A DNA stretch of 5,655 nt, taken from contig JABXJU010000247.1 in NCBI GenBank assembly GCA_013375405.1, positions 1 through 5,655 of the forward strand, read 5' to 3'. The notes under the pieces are model-generated. The model did not search any database. It was not told the origin of the DNA and was given only the letters and a program-made list of their open reading frames with translations. Origin of the DNA: Candidatus Helarchaeota archaeon. GTDB taxonomy: Archaea > Asgardarchaeota > Lokiarchaeia > Helarchaeales > HEL-GB-A. The position numbers and the translations under genes were made by a program. Positions 1 to 5,655 of the stretch are shown piece by piece; position 1 is the stretch's first letter, and each line of letters opens with the position of its first letter.

Positions 1-11
1 TCTTCCGATCT
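1..11 (+). other. Residual Illumina adapter sequence at contig end
   Basis: The first 11 bases, TCTTCCGATCT, are identical to the 3' end of the standard Illumina TruSeq adapter and lie exactly at the sequence edge. This is seen directly, and the adapter sequence is established knowledge. An 11-base exact match at the very end by chance is very unlikely. These bases are therefore a library artefact left by incomplete trimming and not part of the genome. Any reading frame crossing position 11/12 is artificial. Confidence 0.93.
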
Positions 12-29
12 ATGGGCTAACGTTTTCAT
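12..29 (-). CDS. Possible 5' end of a truncated gene (six codons)
   Basis: On the minus strand an ATG at 29-27 opens a frame reading MKTLAH before it meets the adapter bases. A G-rich stretch (GGGGG at 41-37) lies 7 bases upstream of this ATG, a spacing suitable for a ribosome binding site. The same kind of G-run precedes the internal ATG of the neighbouring glycosidase gene. If real, it would be the next gene downstream of the glycosidase on the same strand, about 60 bp after its stop. Six codons say nothing about function, and the call rests only on the start context. Confidence 0.2.
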
Positions 30-88
30 ACTCTCGCCCCCTTCCCCAAACCGTAGTTAGATAGTTTAGAAACTTTTTAAAATTTAAT

Positions 89-1378
89 TTACAGATATTT
101 TTCCTGCATTTTTTTCGTGATTTTATTCCCTGTGATGATGTCTTGATAGAGATAAGCACTAGGGCGTGGTTTCCGCTCTTGTGTTTCATAATTTAGTTCT
201 ACTAAACCAAATCGCTTCGCAAATCCTTCATTCCATTCAAAATTATCCATAAGAGACCAATGCAGATATCCTCGAATATCAACACCTTGTTGTAAAGCCT
301 GATGAACTGAGATTAAATGTTGAACTAAGAATTTTGAACGGCGCTCATCTTCAGTAGTACAAATTCCGTTTTCGGTAATATAAATAGGTTTATTGTATTT
401 CTTCACGGCAATTAATAGATTATAGAGCCCCTCTGGATAGATTTCCCACCCCATATCATTTTTTTCCTTTGATCCTGAAATTCGTCCAGAAGTATCCCCT
501 TTTAATAATTCTCTCGTATAATAATTAACTCCAAAAAAGTCCGAAGATCCTTTTAGATACGGGATTTCTTCATTATTACTCAATGGCACACCGATAACAC
601 CTGTAGTAATTCCATTTAGGAACCACAAATTGAATAATTGATGTCGAGAATTAGCTTTCTGTTTGTCGGCATCTGAATTTGGATCAAATGGTTCAAATGC
701 TATCAAAGTTTTTACTATACCAACTTGAGGATGTTTTCCCCCTTTCACTGTCCGATGAATCGCATGGTACCCCTTTCCATGGCTTTTGAGTAGATTTACA
801 GCAACTTTAGCAAAAGCAGCCATGTCCTTCTTATTTGGGGGATGCACCCCGACGAGATAGCCGATTAATGCAACAATCATTGGCTCATTAATTGTATTCC
901 AGAACGGAACTAGATCCCCCAATGCCTCAGCAACATGAACCGTATATCGTTCGAATAGGTCGACAACTTCAGGATTCTCCCATGCTCCCATCTTTTGAAG
1001 CCAAATTGGATTGGTAAAATGATGGAGTGTGACCATTGGAGTAATTCCATTGTCAATTAACGTGTTTAAAACATCTCTATAATGTTCGACTTCTTGCGCA
1101 TCAAATTTTCCTTTTTCAGGCTCGATCCGACTCCATTCTATGGAAAATCGATAAGCATTATGACTAAGTTCTTTCATTAATTGAATATCTTCCTTATATC
1201 TGTTATACTGATCACATGCCACCCCTGAAACTGAGCCATCTGCGATATTGCCCCCTTTTTGTTCCCACAGCCACCAATGGTTTTTATTATTATTCCCTTC
1301 GACTTGATGGGCAGATGTTGCAGATCCCCAAAGAAACTCTTTAGGAAAAATTAAATCTTCATATTGAGTTTTACTCAT
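89..1378 (-). CDS. Glycoside hydrolase family 1 beta-glycosidase (beta-glucosidase/beta-galactosidase type)
   Basis: A retaining beta-glycosidase of family GH1, a (beta/alpha)8 barrel that hydrolyses terminal beta-linked glucose, galactose or related sugars from short oligosaccharides or glycosides. Numbering from the ATG at 1378 (429 residues, usual GH1 length), the general acid/base is Glu165 in TINEP and the nucleophile is Glu336 in YITENG. Glycone-binding residues are also in place: Gln25 in SAHQVEG, His120 in TLHHFT, Trp374 in LHWSLMDNFEW, and Glu381-Trp382. No signal peptide or membrane segment is seen, so it is probably cytoplasmic and acts on imported sugars. The frame opens earlier with GTG at 1390, but the G-run in those first codons (1388-1384) sits 5 bases before the ATG at 1378 and works better as its ribosome binding site, so I chose the ATG. 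It lies 51 bp or more downstream of the membrane-protein gene on the same strand. All catalytic residues are intact. Exact substrate cannot be told from sequence. Confidence 0.95.
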   Translation of the reverse strand: MSKTQYEDLIFPKEFLWGSATSAHQVEGNNNKNHWWLWEQKGGNIADGSVSGVACDQYNRYKEDIQLMKELSHNAYRFSIEWSRIEPEKGKFDAQEVEHYRDVLNTLIDNGITPMVTLHHFTNPIWLQKMGAWENPEVVDLFERYTVHVAEALGDLVPFWNTINEPMIVALIGYLVGVHPPNKKDMAAFAKVAVNLLKSHGKGYHAIHRTVKGGKHPQVGIVKTLIAFEPFDPNSDADKQKANSRHQLFNLWFLNGITTGVIGVPLSNNEEIPYLKGSSDFFGVNYYTRELLKGDTSGRISGSKEKNDMGWEIYPEGLYNLLIAVKKYNKPIYITENGICTTEDERRSKFLVQHLISVHQALQQGVDIRGYLHWSLMDNFEWNEGFAKRFGLVELNYETQERKPRPSAYLYQDIITGNKITKKMQEKYL

Positions 1379-1382
1379 TATT

Positions 1383-1388
1383 TCCCCC
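1383..1388 (-). promoter_or_regulatory. Ribosome binding site deciding the glycosidase start
   Basis: The minus-strand GGGGGA lies 5 bases (counted from the last G) before the ATG at 1378. It overlaps the codons that would follow a GTG start at 1390, which argues for the shorter protein. The GTG itself has no recognisable purine-rich motif at proper spacing; upstream of it is the AT-rich palindrome at 1391-1402. Confidence 0.55.
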
Positions 1389-1390
1389 AC

Positions 1391-1402
1391 TACAAATTTG
1401 TA
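1391..1402. promoter_or_regulatory. 12-bp perfect palindrome upstream of the glycosidase gene, candidate operator
   Basis: TACAAATTTGTA is a perfect inverted repeat with no spacer, ending 12 bp before the ATG at 1378. It lies between the TATA-like sequence at 1401-1413 and the start codon, where a bound repressor would block transcription. A 12-bp perfect palindrome can be expected about once or twice by chance in a window of this size, and more readily in AT-rich DNA. The position is the only argument for function. Confidence 0.3.
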
Positions 1403-1413
1403 TTTAATAAAAG
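1401..1413 (-). promoter_or_regulatory. TATA-like box possibly driving the glycosidase gene
   Basis: The minus strand reads CTTTTATTAAATA here, resembling an archaeal TATA box. Transcription would start roughly 25 bp downstream of its centre, close to 1381, giving an almost leaderless message from the ATG at 1378. That would leave out the G-run proposed as ribosome binding site, so either this box is not used or the gene is also read from the gene upstream. No good BRE is visible next to it. Confidence 0.3.
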
Positions 1414-1441
1414 AATGTAGATTTTAGAGTTATTTTTTATT

Positions 1442-4108
1442 CTATTTCTTCTTCTCATCTTTTAGTGTTTCTTTGCGTTCTTCTTTCGCTTTAGCCTTGA
1501 TTTCCTCATATTTTGCTTTTTCTTCCTCTTCTTTTGCCTTTGCTTGGTCCTTCATTTTTTGGCGGTCTTCCTCACCCAAGAACATATCGCTAAATTTCTC
1601 AAGCTTTTTACGCTTTTGCTTTTGGGCTTCGACTTTCGCTTTCGCTGCTTCTAGTTTCTCTTTTTCTTGAATTTTGGCTAACCTCTCTTTTTCCGCTTTT
1701 TCCTCAGCGGTTCTTCTAAAAAGACCGCCGAACCAACCTTTTACCCGTTTTAAACGAGGTGCTTTTAAAGTGTAAGCAGAGTACTTTCGTCCATCAGTTT
1801 TGCATACCTCGCAATTCCAACGGTCCTCATCATTGATATAGCCACATTTTGGACAGATCCGCTTCGATTCCATAGGATGCTTACCGCCACCTACCTCAGG
1901 TGGGACTTTTTCTGGCCAGCGTGGGAGTTTTTCTGCAACATCTTCCTCGCGGTACATCAACTTCTCATTTTTTACATTATCGACTCCATACGGATATCTT
2001 AACAAATTCCATGGAATATTTGCGAGGTAATCGGCACACGCCCGTCGAAAAGGGGCAGGTACATCGGTGAAAAAGTCAACCGTCCAGTCAGAAATTTCTT
2101 TCTTCGGTGGGTCTTGGATGATAATGAGCTCATCCTCTACAGGACGATATACTTTTTTCGTCCAAAAGGCGAGAAGCGAGAAAAATTGCTTAACAGCTTT
2201 CTTAAATCCAGCCCAGAAATAGGCCAGTAAATGTCGAACTGTTTGAATCTCACGATATTTTTCATACTCTTTTTTATCTAAAACGTAATAAACGGGGGTG
2301 TGAAAATTCACCGAAAAATTCACACCAATTAATAATCGCTTGGATTTTGGAATTCGTGTCCAAATCTCCCGCCAATGGTAGTCTCCAACCAACCATTCTG
2401 CAATACCGGTCTTCGCATTCACCCAGACATCCATACGCTCAATATCTTCATGAAAAATTTGACTCGATGAGACCGTAAATTCTCCAGGAAACTCATATGC
2501 ATATCGGAATACCCAGTATGCTTTATCATCTAACCAGACAGGCTCATCCTTTGGGTGCTTAAATACCTTGATATCTTTGTGATAGAAATATGTGTTAAAG
2601 TTCTGTACTCCCAACACTTGGATGCTTGATAAGCCCACAATTGCAGTTACTATTATCAAATATATGAGGTTGGAGTTAAGCATGGCAGTGAAGGAATTAA
2701 TATCGCCAGTACTCACGGCAATCAGTGCCCCTTGAATGAGATAGGAAACAAACCACGCTGCCAAAAAAACGCCAACAAAAAGCCCAATATAAGCAATTGA
2801 GAACTCGGGATGATCTTCTAGAACTTTCGTCATTCGTTTAGAAATATATAGATAAAATACTATTAATAGCCCAATAGTAACTCCTGCTGAAACTACAGCA
2901 ATGATAACTGGCCATGTAATGACGGATGCTGGAAGCGCTAATATTGTGAAAATTAAACTTATTATAAAATAAAGCACGACAGCTCCTGAAATAAGTAATA
3001 ATATGGGGCGTAACAATTTTGCTAGTTGTGCTTTTAAAGCATAACCCAGTAAATTCCAAATAGGCTGATACTGCTCTCTCAATTTATTTGGATTTTTATA
3101 CCGGCCCATTTTTTCCCGTTCGGCAAACTTTTCAAGATACACATCAGCCTCATCTTCATCAATGATATCTAATCGAATTTCATGTTTGGGACGAAATCCC
3201 ATTTTTACGTCCATTCTGTTATAAAATACGACTTTATCACCCTTAGTCTCATATTCAGGAAAATTATTCTTCCCTAAGAGCATCATGATCGAAAGGCGAT
3301 CTCTATACACATAAGACGCATCAATTGGGGTTGTAAGAGTGATGGGCGGCTTCGTATATTGTTTATATTTCCCAAGCAAGCCAAATAATCCACCAAATAT
3401 GCATCCAATAACAAGGAGGAGCTCAATTAAACCCGCAGAGGGTGACGCTACCGCCCAAATAACATCTTCTACTGCGAATGCTTTGGTTAATCCTGCCAAT
3501 GGAACTATAGCAAAAACCATCAAACCCAGGTTCAGAAAAAAACTCGCCCAAAACCGCTTGGATAAATAGCCAATGACAGCCGTATTAGCAATTACGATTA
3601 TTACTCCTATAATAGCCCCAACTGAGAGGGAAACAAGATTCCCGGGGATTGAATAAAAAATCCCACCTAAAATACAGGAAAGAATTATAAATCCCCCGGT
3701 ATAGGCTAATACTTTATTCCGATGCTCCATTTCACCTATGGATTCAATCAGAATTTTATGAATTGCAAATTGTGCAATTACTAAAGCCGCAATCCCAAGA
3801 AATAAGAGGGTGAAAATAACATGCCATTCAAGAATAAAAGTTCCTGCTGTTGCGGCTAATCCTATATAATATCCTAAGTAATACCCCCCAAAGGCGATTC
3901 CGATAAACACCAAACCAAACCTTATACTATTAATGAAAATTATCAAGAAAAAATAGATAATCGGAAATAAAATCCATAAAATCGTGAAATTGACCAAATT
4001 AAATAAAAGGGTTGATACGAGTGCGATAATGAACAGTGCTGCTGCGAAAATTACGAAAAATTTTTTCTTATTATTTTCAATTGTTTTTAAAACATCGTTT
4101 AAAGTCAA
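1442..4108 (-). CDS. Large polytopic membrane protein with C-terminal zinc ribbon and charged helical tail, unknown function
   Basis: I do not recognise a family for this 888-residue protein. Visible layout: a short Lys-rich N-terminus; about eight hydrophobic segments (roughly residues 17-37, 39-59, 61-91, 93-118, 134-154, 158-182, 186-206, 225-247); a soluble stretch 248-365 rich in charged residues; about four more membrane segments (366-392, 398-421, 437-460, 480-500); then a soluble C-terminal part. The latter contains an aromatic-rich, conserved-looking stretch (505-590, with AYWVFRYAYEFPGEF and VGDYHWREIW), a four-cysteine zinc ribbon (Cys752, Cys755, Cys766, Cys769 in CPKCG and CEVC), and a Lys/Glu/Ala-rich tail from 798 that is probably helical or coiled-coil. 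An even number of helices and the positive ends suggest both termini are cytoplasmic. The start is TTG, backed by GGAG 10 bases upstream; no in-frame ATG lies between the upstream stop and this codon, and the first internal Met is residue 127. It is flanked by the GNAT gene (88 bp upstream) and the glycosidase. A transporter, scaffold or membrane-anchored regulator are all possible. Confidence 0.85.
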   Translation of the reverse strand: MTLNDVLKTIENNKKKFFVIFAAALFIIALVSTLLFNLVNFTILWILFPIIYFFLIIFINSIRFGLVFIGIAFGGYYLGYYIGLAATAGTFILEWHVIFTLLFLGIAALVIAQFAIHKILIESIGEMEHRNKVLAYTGGFIILSCILGGIFYSIPGNLVSLSVGAIIGVIIVIANTAVIGYLSKRFWASFFLNLGLMVFAIVPLAGLTKAFAVEDVIWAVASPSAGLIELLLVIGCIFGGLFGLLGKYKQYTKPPITLTTPIDASYVYRDRLSIMMLLGKNNFPEYETKGDKVVFYNRMDVKMGFRPKHEIRLDIIDEDEADVYLEKFAEREKMGRYKNPNKLREQYQPIWNLLGYALKAQLAKLLRPILLLISGAVVLYFIISLIFTILALPASVITWPVIIAVVSAGVTIGLLIVFYLYISKRMTKVLEDHPEFSIAYIGLFVGVFLAAWFVSYLIQGALIAVSTGDINSFTAMLNSNLIYLIIVTAIVGLSSIQVLGVQNFNTYFYHKDIKVFKHPKDEPVWLDDKAYWVFRYAYEFPGEFTVSSSQIFHEDIERMDVWVNAKTGIAEWLVGDYHWREIWTRIPKSKRLLIGVNFSVNFHTPVYYVLDKKEYEKYREIQTVRHLLAYFWAGFKKAVKQFFSLLAFWTKKVYRPVEDELIIIQDPPKKEISDWTVDFFTDVPAPFRRACADYLANIPWNLLRYPYGVDNVKNEKLMYREEDVAEKLPRWPEKVPPEVGGGKHPMESKRICPKCGYINDEDRWNCEVCKTDGRKYSAYTLKAPRLKRVKGWFGGLFRRTAEEKAEKERLAKIQEKEKLEAAKAKVEAQKQKRKKLEKFSDMFLGEEDRQKMKDQAKAKEEEEKAKYEEIKAKAKEERKETLKDEKKK
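1583..1713 (-). other. Region coding a low-complexity charged tail (Lys/Glu/Ala)
   Basis: This is part of the 3' end of the membrane-protein gene that encodes residues from about 799 onward, dominated by Lys, Glu and Ala with heptad-like spacing of hydrophobic residues. The composition suggests a long cytoplasmic helix or coiled coil, which could serve in self-association or binding of nucleic acid or membrane. The charged character continues to the stop at 1442, interrupted only by a short segment around residues 839-846 (FSDMFLGE). Confidence 0.6.
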
Positions 4109-4116
4109 TTTGATAA

Positions 4117-4124
4117 CTCTCCAC
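4117..4124 (-). promoter_or_regulatory. Ribosome binding site supporting the TTG start
   Basis: The minus strand reads GTGGAGAG, ending 8 bases before the TTG at 4108. It contains GGAG, a good match to the anti-Shine-Dalgarno end of 16S rRNA at a normal distance. Because no in-frame ATG is available upstream before a stop, this motif is the main support for a TTG start. Confidence 0.7.
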
Positions 4125-4154
4125 GTCGAAATTTTGAAAAAGAACTTCCTTTTA

Positions 4155-4192
4155 ATTTATTAAATAACTAAAATTAGATTTAATAAGTTTTC
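4155..4192 (-). promoter_or_regulatory. Candidate archaeal promoter(s) for the membrane-protein gene
   Basis: The 88-bp gap between the acetyltransferase stop and the TTG start holds two TATA-like sequences on the minus strand. One, just after the stop, reads AGAAAACTTATTAAA, where AGAAAA fits the archaeal BRE pattern RNWAAW. The other, around 4157-4167, reads TTATTTAATAA and would give a leader of about 28 bases that includes the ribosome binding site. The gap is AT-rich, so chance matches are easy, and co-transcription from the acetyltransferase promoter is equally possible. Confidence 0.35.
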
Positions 4193-4196
4193 TTAA

Positions 4197-4739
4197 CTAT
4201 TGTAAAGAGAATTCAAAGTGTCTGATACCGTGAGAATCTTCTTTTTTGAGTTCAAAGCCACCTTTATACATAAGTTGTAGCATTCTCCGGTTCTCAAGGA
4301 AAACATCGCCATGAATTTTCTTAATCTTATGTCTTATCATAATATTAAGGATATGGAGTAACATTTTCGTGCCGAGTCCCTTCCCTTGCCATGCATCTGC
4401 TATTGCTATCGCTAGTTCTGCGGAATCTGGGGGAGGATCTAAGACATAACGGGCCACTCCAACCATCATTTCCCGTCCATCTTCTTTGATAATAGCTACT
4501 ATCGCGAAATTATTCACGTAATCGATCTCGGTATATTGCTTTATCATTTTAGGAGTGGGTTCTCTATGACTTGTGAAAAATCGGTAATATTTACTCATAG
4601 AACTCAACGAATTATAGAGTTCTACCCAATTATCCGCGTCCATTGGCTTAATTGGACGTAATAAAACTTTTGTCCCATCACGTAATTTTATCTTTTTTTC
4701 AAATTGTTGCGGATATACTCCCAATTGCTGCTTTTTCAT
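4197..4739 (-). CDS. GNAT-family N-acetyltransferase, Pat-like stand-alone domain
   Basis: A 180-residue acetyl-CoA-dependent N-acyltransferase of the GNAT superfamily, about the length of a single domain. The N-terminal block LRDGTKVLLRPIKPMDADNW followed by SMSKYYRFF (about residues 19-55) resembles the GNAT domain of protein lysine acetyltransferases (Pat), which in some proteins is fused to an ADP-forming acyl-CoA synthetase-like part; here it stands alone. Motif A is clear: Glu108 in SAELAI, a likely catalytic base by analogy with Pat enzymes, then the acetyl-CoA pyrophosphate loop QGKGLG at 118-123. Asn150 in FLENRRM and the GGF at 160-162 are typical of the C-terminal half. No cyclic-nucleotide or amino-acid-binding regulatory domain is attached. 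The ATG at 4739 has AGAGG 3 bases upstream, a tight spacing. It is the first gene of the minus-strand group and divergent from the acyl-CoA dehydrogenase gene. Substrate is not determined by sequence; a small-molecule amine is an alternative to protein lysine. Confidence 0.9.
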   Translation of the reverse strand: MKKQQLGVYPQQFEKKIKLRDGTKVLLRPIKPMDADNWVELYNSLSSMSKYYRFFTSHREPTPKMIKQYTEIDYVNNFAIVAIIKEDGREMMVGVARYVLDPPPDSAELAIAIADAWQGKGLGTKMLLHILNIMIRHKIKKIHGDVFLENRRMLQLMYKGGFELKKEDSHGIRHFEFSLQ

Positions 4740-4768
4740 TTTCCTCTAATTGATCTTTTATTTAGAGC

Positions 4769-4782
4769 TTATATAATTTTAC
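4769..4782 (-). promoter_or_regulatory. Archaeal-type BRE plus TATA box for the acetyltransferase gene
   Basis: On the minus strand GTAAAA (4782-4777) is followed directly by TTATATAA (4776-4769). GTAAAA fits the archaeal BRE pattern RNWAAW and the second part is a strong TATA box. Its centre is about 33 bp before the ATG at 4739, so transcription would start near 4747, giving a very short leader. The TATA octamer is itself palindromic, so it could in principle also be read toward the dehydrogenase, but the BRE sits on the side favouring the minus strand. Confidence 0.6.
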
Positions 4783-4872
4783 CTATTCTGGGGGAAAAAC
4801 CTCAAATAGTTCAACACTAATCATTCCATCATCAATCAACAACATAATGAAAGTAGTATAGATAATAGAAAA

Positions 4873-4878
4873 AGGTGA
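4873..4878 (+). promoter_or_regulatory. Ribosome binding site selecting the second ATG of the dehydrogenase gene
   Basis: AGGTGA matches the classic anti-Shine-Dalgarno partner sequence. It is only one base from the ATG at 4880 but 7 bases from the in-frame ATG at 4886, so the latter is the better start. Confidence 0.7.
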
Positions 4879-4885
4879 AATGAAT

Positions 4886-5655
4886 ATGGTTATAGAACCT
4901 TTTTGGTGGTGGACCGACGAACAGAAAGCATTAGCGAAAGATGTTGATGAATTTGTGGATGCCCACTTTGAAGAAACTGAGGAGGCGTTCTGGGCAAAAC
5001 GATTTCCTTGGAAGACTATGGAAAAGGTCTCTACAAAAGGCTATATGGGCGCGGGAGTCCCGAAAGAATACGGTGGTCTAGAATTAGGTGCAACAGGATC
5101 ATGCATCGTAGCTGAAGCTCTGGGACGATTATATGCTGTTGGACATGTATTTGTAGTTTCTATGCTTGGAGGCCTGCATCAATTACTTGTTTTTGGAACA
5201 GAATCACAAAAACAGAAATATTTGAAACAAATTTCTGAAGGAAAAGTTTTAGGAGCCGTATGTATAACTGAGCCATTTGCTGGGTCCGATGCCGCAAATG
5301 TGTTCACTACTGCAACGAAAGAAGGCGGTAAATGGATTATAAACGGGAAAAAACGAATGATTACTGGTGCAGGCGTTGCAGGTCGTTATTTTTTTTATGC
5401 AAAAACTAGTGATGACCCTGAGGAGAGACGTCAGTATCGGCATATTACAGCTTTTGTGGCGGATCGTGGTACAAAAGGCTTCACGCTAGAAAAGATTAAT
5501 GCACTTATTGGATTCGATAATGTCCCAAATGGATATTTAGATTTTGAAAATGTGGAACTTTCAGATGAACAGCGAGTGGGCGAAGTAGGCCAAGGCTGGC
5601 AAGTCATGATGAGCGGTTTAAACTTCGAACGGCTCATCGGGGCCGCGGTGGTAGG
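4886..5655 (+). CDS. Acyl-CoA dehydrogenase, 5' part (runs off the window)
   Basis: An FAD-dependent acyl-CoA dehydrogenase that oxidises an acyl-CoA thioester to the trans-2-enoyl-CoA, passing electrons to an electron-transfer flavoprotein, as in fatty-acid or branched-chain amino-acid breakdown. The open frame covers 256 residues plus two bases with no stop; the family is about 380 long, so roughly two thirds is present. Residues 1-120 form the N-terminal helical domain (from FWWWTDEQ, with GVPKEYGGL at 57-65). The middle beta domain carries the family signature CITEPFAGSD at 126-135, which binds FAD and substrate, and INGKKRMITGA at 152-162. The segment DFENVELSDEQRVGEVGQGW (219-238) and NFERLIGAA (246-254) lead into the C-terminal helical domain. 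The catalytic Glu of most members would lie beyond the window, so activity and chain-length preference cannot be judged. An ATG at 4880 is in frame two codons upstream, but the ribosome binding site favours 4886. It is transcribed away from the acetyltransferase gene. Confidence 0.95.
   Translation, partial: MVIEPFWWWTDEQKALAKDVDEFVDAHFEETEEAFWAKRFPWKTMEKVSTKGYMGAGVPKEYGGLELGATGSCIVAEALGRLYAVGHVFVVSMLGGLHQLLVFGTESQKQKYLKQISEGKVLGAVCITEPFAGSDAANVFTTATKEGGKWIINGKKRMITGAGVAGRYFFYAKTSDDPEERRQYRHITAFVADRGTKGFTLEKINALIGFDNVPNGYLDFENVELSDEQRVGEVGQGWQVMMSGLNFERLIGAAVV

Noticed and set aside
61..88. Possible terminator after the glycosidase (AT-rich with a short inverted repeat)
   Set aside because: The inverted repeat AGTTT/AAACT has a loop of only two bases and no T-run follows on the minus strand, so neither a hairpin nor an archaeal oligo-T terminator is supported.
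1473..1670. Plus-strand open frame rich in Ser, Phe and Ala
   Set aside because: It lies antisense to the Lys/Glu-rich tail of the membrane protein. Its composition is what reverse-reading of Lys/Glu codons gives, and it has no independent support.
2838..3059. Minus-strand open frame in another frame inside the membrane-protein gene
   Set aside because: It is fully contained in the larger gene on the same strand and shows no recognisable domain or credible start context.
3339..3569. Plus-strand open frame antisense to membrane-protein helices
   Set aside because: It overlaps fully with a well-supported gene, and its Pro/Asn/Thr-rich composition looks like a shadow of hydrophobic codons.
4847..4861. 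Four-codon upstream open frame (ATG to TAG) before the dehydrogenase
   Set aside because: A frame this short arises readily by chance, has no ribosome binding site, and may lie in or outside the transcript.
5249..5637. Two overlapping minus-strand open frames
   Set aside because: Both lie antisense to the acyl-CoA dehydrogenase, whose family motifs are unmistakable in the plus frame.

Overview
The window looks like an end piece of an archaeal (meta)genome contig. It is AT-rich, its intergenic gaps are short, and candidate archaeal BRE/TATA boxes lie upstream of genes, most clearly before the acetyltransferase gene. Shine-Dalgarno motifs are present, and two genes appear to use a start other than the first possible one or a TTG start. 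The mix of a GH1 glycosidase, a stand-alone Pat-like GNAT, an acyl-CoA dehydrogenase and a large unassigned membrane protein would fit a heterotrophic archaeon such as an Asgard lineage. That placement is inference, and a bacterial origin is not fully excluded.

Layout. Bases 1-11 match the 3' end of the Illumina adapter, so the biological sequence starts at 12. A possible start of a minus-strand gene (12-29) is cut by the adapter. Three complete minus-strand genes follow, in transcription order from right to left: a GNAT N-acetyltransferase (4739-4197), an 888-residue polytopic membrane protein with a C-terminal zinc ribbon and charged helical tail (4108-1442), and a GH1 beta-glycosidase (1378-89). 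A divergent plus-strand gene, an acyl-CoA dehydrogenase, starts at 4886 and runs off the right edge.

How the genes may work together. The three minus-strand genes are separated by about 50-90 bp and each has its own TATA-like sequence, so co-transcription is possible but not shown. The acetyltransferase resembles the Pat-type GNAT domain that modifies acyl-CoA enzymes in other organisms, and it sits head to head with an acyl-CoA dehydrogenase, so a regulatory link is a reasonable guess. The glycosidase points to intracellular use of small beta-linked sugars. The membrane protein is the main unknown: I recognise no family for it. No RNA gene, CRISPR array, insertion sequence or long repeat was seen.
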